A stretch of DNA of 64,000 bases, taken from NCBI GenBank assembly GCA_964035015.1, contig OZ035997.1, positions 27,532,567-27,596,566 on the forward strand, read 5' to 3'. The position numbers and the translations under genes are program-made. The notes below the pieces were generated by a model. The model saw only the letters and a program-made list of their open reading frames with translations, was not told where the DNA came from and made no database searches. This DNA is from Corallium rubrum (taxonomy: Eukaryota; Cnidaria; Anthozoa; Scleralcyonacea; Coralliidae). Of the stretch, positions 57,831-64,000 are shown in pieces. The stretch's first letter is position 1, and every line of letters begins with the position of its first letter.

Positions 57831-60640
57831 TTAGCTAAGGTCATGTGACCACAAACCAACCAATGACAGTCATCTTTGTATCCAGCGAAACTCTAGCTAT
57901 ATAACAACAACAGATATCCGAATGGCTGACTACAAATGTTGAAATGAAACCTACGAAATACTTCATGTAAAACCGATATAAGGGAACGATATAAGTTGAC
58001 CTACTTAGCGGGGGAGGGGTCTGAGGTTTTGACCCACGAATCTTTTGTAACATTTTCAAAATTTACGAGGGGCAATTGGACCATAATCATAACAACATGA
58101 CGTTGCTAAGGGCGTTGCTGTGACCACATTTTTACAGGCACTTCGCAATATTTCGCTTAAAAAAATATGTTTTTTCGTGAAAGTACGCAAAATAAAGAAT
58201 ACCAAAGTTAGAGCAACTGATCAGGGCATCCTACTATGACATTTATGAAAATTTCATTCTTCTTCAAAATTTTCAAGACCGAGCGAAAAAGGAGCGAGGT
58301 TTGTACGATAAAACCGAAGGCAATCGTTTCCGTATATATATGGCTATTGGTTCATTTTATTTTTAAGTTGTTTTTGTCTTCGGAGTATGCTGTTTACCTG
58401 TTAACTTTTTCTTGTCGCTTCTTGGCCATCTTGTTTACACCAGTTCGGCTTTTACTTGTCGTGTTTTTAGATAAACAGCTTTAAGGAAAACCAACAGTAA
58501 TGTTCCAACACATTTTATTGTTCAGAATATGAGTAAAGATACCCAGTTCTCTTTTATTTGTATTCAAATCAACTCACAGGAATTTTCCCGCCAAAACTAC
58601 AGGGCCGAGAAGAAAGCGTATTGACCGGTCGGTCAATATCGTAAAATCCCGACGCTCAGGAACCAATCAGCATGCGTCGTTTTGGGCACGGACCGGAAAT
58701 CAAGCCCAGCCATTTAGATGAAATCGGAGTTTCGACTGCGCATACAATCGGAGTCGGGATGAAACGTAGTTCATTTATAACATGAGGCTGAAACAGCCGT
58801 AGTAAACATAACATTTCTGATTTCAGAAACTTTCAGTTAATGTTTAGGTATTCTATAAGGATAAAATTTGCTTATCGATTATCCTTGACAATAATCCTAA
58901 ACGTAGTGTCTAAAAATAATGGACTCAAAACATGAAAAAAACAGTCCCAGCCTATGTTATCTTCCTGTTATGCTTTAATTAATAGACACGATGTAATTTG
59001 CATAGGGGCCCAAATTGAATAGGAAACTAATTTGCATGTGGGCCTAAATGAAACTACGATTTGGTGTATAACAATTTGTGTTAAAAAAAATTAAGATGGA
59101 TCGATAGTCTTAACCACGTGAGAAATTGTAGGTTTTTCTCTATTAACCTTTTGAACTCCATCGGTAAACTGAATCGTCTGGCGTTAAATGGCAAAGTAAA
59201 TATAATATTCAACTTCAAACAAGTTGCCATGCACTAACGTTTGTAACTCAGCGCAGACTGCCATAGCAATTCGCCTCCATATAAACAGTCCTTTTAAAGT
59301 TGCTACCGCAATGACGTTTCGAGTATTTAATCTATCAGTATAGGTAATAGCATGGTTTCGAGTTCAATTTGGAAAAAACATGCTCGAGTGAGTTTTTCAA
59401 AGACTATCAAAATTGCACGAGTCCAAAAAAGGTCTCACCGTTGGCAACTTAATCCCTGTTAATCGTTATGGAAATAACTTATATATTAACATATTTTCTA
59501 GGTCGAAAATGACTTTTTTACTTTTGTTTTTGATCCGTTTGCATGTATGGTGGGACGTATTAGGAATTATACGCGTATATATCCTATATAGTGACATAAA
59601 AGTAGCGTGCACTGCGTATAGGCAGTGTAGAAACAACAATTGAAATATAGTAACATTTCGAGCGAAGGTCCTTCGTCAGAGAGAAACGTGATATATACTT
59701 TATACCGCAGAGTAAAAGACGTTAGGGCGAGTTTCCTTCATGTAGGTCGCAATCGAAATCCAAATTTACTTTACGTCAGATATACGCGATAGTTTAATCT
59801 AGATTTTGTCATAAGTCATTCGTGATTTGTCCATCAGTCTTTTGTTGTGCTACTCTTTTATTAAATTCGTGCTATTTTGTTTTTTCTTTCAATCTTTTCA
59901 CGTTGGTATTAATTCCTTTTTTAAACATGGCTTGTCTCCTTATATCGCTGAGTTTAGATCGTATTTACAAATGACAATTTTAAAATTCTTTTATTAATCA
60001 TATGTACTCGAAGTTCTTTAAAATTTCGGACAGGAAAATGAGGTTCACAAGGACTATATGGTATGACGCATATTATGAAAAATATTAATTTCGCGAGCAA
60101 TTTGTACCGATCGATCAAAAGCACCTTACTTTCGCAAAGACCATATAAAATCCAACTTGCCTATTGTAATTCTGTGACATGATGATGCAAAAAGCAGTTT
60201 TCAATAAGAATTCGTGTTTTGTGATAAGAATTATACCCTAACTAGTAACTATTCCCTGTTTTCATGCATACTTAATTGTATGTTCAAGCTATGGTTCAAG
60301 CATGTACAAGTACATCATAAAATCTTTTATGTTTCTGTCTTAGTAGACTCAAGATTTAGAAATATAGCGCATTTTCCTTCATATACATGTTGACTCCTTG
60401 GCAGAACTGATTCCAAATAAAATTCACAAAACAAAAACCTTTCATGCGACATTCATCTTTTGCCGGCTCTGGCACCTTGCAGTTATTACTATGTCCAAGT
60501 GTTAATGCATGATCTTGAAACGACTCTTCATGCCTGTTTTTCCGCCTACGTCAATTTACATAATTGCTTTACTTTTACGGCATCTTTTGTCCCATTGTTG
60601 TCCAGTTTTTTAAGATTTGTTTGGTTAAGACTTAATTAAA
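57831..60640. other. Non-coding stretch
   Basis: About 2.8 kb without a supported gene. Near 59640-59690 a TTTCGAGCGAAGGTCCTTCG segment with GTCAGAGAGAAACGTG belongs to the 16721-16965 MITE family. The frames at 58236-58484 and 59413-59643 show no domain. Confidence 0.4.
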
Positions 60641-60723
60641 AGCTGTCTATATATTATTATCACCTGCAATTCTTTGGTCGCTGTGTCTACTCTGGTCCTC
60701 GGTGAAGGAAACTAGCGTACCCG
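60641..60723 (+). promoter_or_regulatory. Candidate promoter and non-coding first exon
   Basis: TCTATATATTATTA (60645-60658) could be a TATA element. About 65-75 bases later GTACCCG is followed by a near-consensus donor GTGAGTAT (60724). This could be the 5' untranslated exon of the secreted-protein gene whose coding exon begins after an acceptor at 63722, with an intron of 3 kb. Both elements are short and could occur by chance. Confidence 0.25.
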
Positions 60724-61919
60724 GTGAGTATACAGCCGTTTTGATAACATTTTGTTTGAAAGAACTTAGTTTAACCATTACTGCATATTGTCATGTGTTA
60801 GTCGCGCTGAGTTGATGCTATATATTATACCTCTTACCTTTTTATTAATACTTTGTCCTTAGTCTATATATATAAGCAAGAATTGCGATGTTTTCTTACA
60901 GTCGTTTAATAAAATTTTATCGAAATCTATATACTTTCGGTTATATTTTCACGCAGTTATATACAGAATCACATAGTTTATTTGACATAAAGATAACTCG
61001 TCTTCAAGCACACATGCCCTCTAGGGCTAATTAGGCTGTCTGCTGTTAGCTAGAGCAAATGCTTAGAACTAAAAAGAGAACATCTTATGTAGAAAATTAT
61101 ACACAGGTTAATCCAAGCATGTAAGGACAGATCACACGAACTTATTGAGTTAGTGTATTAGCGCCTCGGCTTGGTGATTTTTCATTATCAAGAATAATAT
61201 TTCAATTTTTGTGCGTTAAGTATGGTACTTTCAGTTAGTATATGTTAGTTACTCTTTTCTTTTTCGGAAGGATGTGGGTTCGAGTCTCGTCAGACCTCCA
61301 GGGCGATGTTATCTCTCATTGCATTTCAACTAAGCTGCATGTTCTTTTATATAAATAATGTTGAGCGAAAGAACTAACAAAACGATACTTCAGTTCTTAT
61401 ATGACATTAACTTAATTCAAATTTAGTTCAGCTATATTATGTAAGTAGACTTTTGACAGTTGGACTGTGAAATCAGACTAAGCTGAAAGCGTTGATATGC
61501 GGGACGGTCCTATGAATGCATAATTTAACAGTGTAATAAGCAAGCAGATGAACTCTGGATATGTCAGTCAATTAAAAAGAATTCTTTGATTTTTTGTTGA
61601 AAATAACACGCATTTGACCCAACTTTTCTTTTGACTCTATTTTTCTCTTTGCTCATATCTGATGACACCTTGGCGACGCAACTATTTTTTCTAGTAAATA
61701 TCCGAGATGGAAAAATTTAGAAAAATCTTTGCGTCACCAAGGTGTAACCACGGGAGTGCCCAGTTGCTAAGACAAATTCAACCGTGGACCCTCACCAGTA
61801 CACGTACGTTCGCACGCTAATTCGCTTGCTTTTAATATATAAATGAACCGTATTTTTTACAACTGGTTCACAGGCTTGTTACAAGCCAAACGCATTTTTG
61901 TTAACTTAATTCTACTTAA
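60724..61919. other. Non-coding stretch
   Basis: No gene. A box B-like GGGTTCGAGTCTCGTC at about 61277-61291 may be a SINE or tRNA remnant, without a box A at the right spacing. CTTGGTGACGCAAAG-like inverted motifs (TTGGCGACGCAA / TTGCGTCACCAA) lie near 61670 and 61730. Confidence 0.35.
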
Positions 61920-62374
61920 AGTGCCTATGAAATGAAATTTATTATTGTCTTAAATGAAAGAACTCTCAAAACGACAAAGTAACATCTTTTGCAGATCTTC
62001 GTTTCCGTGCCTCGTTGTTGAGATATTTCAATTTTTTTGATATGCAAATTAAATTAACACTTGACGTCACACGTGTTCGGTATCTTTGCTATTATCAAAC
62101 GAAATCAATTAAAAATCTGTATGTCTAATGCTGTATGCGAAATAGACGCACAGGATCGGCTTCGAAGTGATTTCATTTGATAATAGCAAAGATATAGAAC
62201 TTTCTCCGATAACTCATTATACACGTGTGATGTCAAAGTGTTTAATTTGCATATCAAAGAAACTGAAATATCTCAACAACGAAGCACGGAAACGAAGATC
62301 TGCAAAAGACGTTACGTTGTAGTTTTAAGAGTTCTTTCATTTAAGACAATAATAATTTTCGTTTCATAGGCACT
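61920..62374. mobile_element. Palindromic MITE with TTAA duplication, complete copy
   Basis: AGTGCCTATGAAATGAAA at the left and CGTTTCATAGGCACT at the right, TTAA on both sides (61916-61919, 62375-62378). The arms pair almost fully: GTCTTAAATGAAAGAACTCT, AACATCTTTTGC, TCGTTTCCGTGC. The loop is near ATGCTGTATGCG. A truncated copy is at 42248-42690. Confidence 0.85.
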
Positions 62375-62378
62375 TTAA

Positions 62379-62799
62379 AGAAGCTATTGCGCCTTATATT
62401 TAGCAATTCCTACAGAAACACTCTGAAAAATTAAAAAAAAAACATATCCCGCCGACAATTTGAAAAAAATACAAGACGAAGCATAAACCGAAAATGAACA
62501 TCTTGAAACTCAAAATATGATCATTATCAGACCAAGTAATGTAAATAAAGTGTTGTTATAAGTAAGAGATAAACACATAGAACGTCGGTATTCAGGCATA
62601 TAAATTCCTCGGGCCTATATAGTTAATGAGGTATTTATATCGATAAATCCCTCCAACGAGTCATATAAATACCTTGCATTTTTAGTGAGTAATTTAAATC
62701 AATTAATCAGCCGCGCTCTTCCCTGCTGAATATCAAATCCCTTCCCGAGCTTTTAGATAGTGAAGCAATTATGCAAACTAAAGGTTTATGAATAAAGGT
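62379..62799. other. Non-coding stretch
   Basis: No recognisable gene or repeat. Confidence 0.4.
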
Positions 62800-63117
62800 T
62801 TATTATATAATATATAATGTTTTTATATAATTTAAAACCGGTATTATGAAACGGTGATATTTCGACCTTAAACCCCGTTTACACGATGCCGGTACCATTT
62901 GAAAATGGAACAAAATCATTGAAATCATGCCGGTGTGCAAATACAGCATATAACATTTCATGTTTTTTTTGTGCCGGTATCGTATAAACGCAAGGCCTAA
63001 ACGGCATGATTTTGTTCCGTTTTCAAATTGTACTGGGAGTGGCATCGTGTAAACGGGGTCTAAGGTCGAAATATCACCGTTACATAACACCGGTTTTATA
63101 TTATATAAAAACATAAA
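62800..63117. mobile_element. Palindromic MITE (AACCCCGTTTACACGATGCC core)
   Basis: ATGTTTTTATATAATTTAAAACCGG at the left pairs with CCGGTTTTATATTATATAAAAACAT at the right, with inner arms GGTGATATTTCGACCTTA, CCCCGTTTACACGATGCC and TGAAAACGGAACAAAATCAT. The fold leaves a loop of about 50-60 bases. The frame across it is a palindrome shadow. Confidence 0.8.
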
Positions 63118-63722
63118 AGCCTTAGAAACATGCACAGAAGTAAAGCGACATTGGAAGGGATTGCAAATGTGACATCTTGATCTTCTCTTGGTCAGGTGTC
63201 GAAGGGATAAATGACCTCAGTTGCTGCATGGGTAGTCATTCCACCCTATACTTATTAGTACGTGATCTTTTAGAGTAAAATTAGAAATTTTGTATTTCCT
63301 ATTAGGGTTTGGGTTGGCATTAGGGTTAGGGTCAGGGTTGGTTTGGGTGTAAGTTATCCTTTGTTATTTTAGATTAGTTAAATTTAGGGGGTCATTCATC
63401 CCTCCCTAAGGGCTGCTGAGTGACTGGGGTCACTCACCTGTGCATAGGGTCACTCATCGCTCTCATACCTGCAGCAATAACGTTTAGGTCAATTTGTGTG
63501 AAAATTAAGTTGGTCTTAAAGGTTCGCAACTGAATATTACATAGTTGTTAGGTGACTCGTATTTCATACAGCTTTGGTTCTGAAGTTTGCAGCTCATAAT
63601 TTCAACATAAGACAATTGCGATCAAAAACTGAGGCGTGACATAGCGCCTTTGAGATTTTTACATGGCATGCATGGAAAGCATTTTACTTAACCTATTTTT
63701 TAAAAATCCTGTTTCATTTTAG
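63118..63722. other. Region upstream of the final exon
   Basis: Non-coding. A few TTAGGG-like words occur at 63301-63350 but do not form an array. It ends with a polypyrimidine-poor acceptor TTTCATTTTAG at 63712-63722. Confidence 0.4.
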
Positions 63723-63798
63723 ACTACTAAAATGATGTCGTACCTCTTGCTTGTCGTAGTTTTGGTCCTGGGAGGAAGTCAGCTTCAGCTATCTTACG
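63723..63798 (+). CDS. Signal-peptide exon of a secreted-protein gene, partial
   Basis: After acceptor CATTTTAG the exon has nine untranslated bases, then ATG at 63732: M-M-S-Y-L-L-L-V-V-V-L-V-L-G-G-S-Q-L-Q-L-S-Y, then one base of the next codon and the donor GTTAGT (phase 1). A short start, a hydrophobic core of about ten residues and small residues (G-G-S) before a likely cleavage point make a standard signal peptide. The mature protein lies beyond the window, so its function is unknown. Leading 5' exon sequence must lie upstream; 60641-60723 is one candidate. Confidence 0.6.
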
Positions 63799-63867
63799 GT
63801 TAGTTTGCGGGATGAATTTGAAGTGTATAAGATATAGGTGTAAATATTTTTTTCTGTAAGTATATTA

Positions 63868-63868
<1 letters not shown>

Positions 63869-63932
<64 letters not shown>
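63869..63932. repeat. (TA)n microsatellite
   Basis: TA dinucleotides inside the first intron that follows the signal-peptide exon. Confidence 0.95.
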
Positions 63933-63937
<5 letters not shown>

Positions 63938-64000
63938 ATATAGCTACTAATGATATATGAGCTATCTTGCAATCTGATTGGCTGCATTACTAACTGTATA

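Noticed and set aside
63301-63350. Telomeric TTAGGG array
   Set aside because: Only two or three scattered TTAGGG-like words among GGGTTTGGG and GGGTTGG; no regular array.

Overview
The window is eukaryotic: AT-rich, no dense gene packing, short introns with GT..AG borders, AATAAA signals, many (TA)n and tetranucleotide microsatellites, and a dense set of foldback/MITE-type transposons, CR1/L2-like LINE fragments, a Penelope-like fragment, and tRNA- and 5S-derived SINE-like sequences. This mix, plus small secreted cysteine-rich proteins with a furin-type site, fits an invertebrate animal, most likely a cnidarian. The organism assignment is inference; nothing here fixes the species.

Only three loci look like host genes. 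(1) 17476-18115 (+) is a two-exon gene for a 171-residue pre-pro-protein: signal peptide, R-I-K-R processing site and a 129-residue mature chain with nine cysteines that resembles an IL-17/cystine-knot-type cytokine. (2) 35697-36224 (-) is the second exon of a diverged paralogue with the same layout; its first exon could not be found. (3) 63723-63798 (+) is a signal-peptide exon ending in a splice donor; the rest of that gene lies beyond the window. Everything else recognisable is mobile or repetitive.

Layout. 1-6.6 kb: hairpin MITEs, a hAT-type element with 8-bp target duplication, inverted SINE copies, and an 840-bp compound tetranucleotide tract inside the remains of a foldback element. 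6.6-17 kb: a 690-bp foldback element, a Penelope-like remnant split by a MITE, several palindromes and (TA)n tracts. 17-18.4 kb: secreted-protein gene A. 18.4-27 kb: more MITEs, a second hAT element, and a gag-like remnant inside a TA-flanked element. 27-34.7 kb: a 524-bp perfect (CGAA)n tract, two LINE 3' ends, a 5S-derived SINE-like element, (TCTG)n tracts and a third hAT element. 34.8-37.2 kb: gene B bracketed by copies of one MITE family. 39.9-53.4 kb: a single 13.5-kb terminal-inverted-repeat element with an exact 9-bp target duplication, carrying a 188-bp satellite in two opposed arrays and several later insertions. 53.5-57.8 kb: a reverse-transcriptase fragment, a 1.4-kb foldback and a 275-bp tandem duplication. 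57.8-64 kb: mostly featureless, two palindromic MITEs, then the secreted-protein exon.

The two points that most deserve follow-up are the pair of secreted proteins, whose mature chain is an internal duplication with a 60-61-residue period, and the 13.5-kb satellite-bearing transposon. All homology statements are from reading the sequence; no database search was run.
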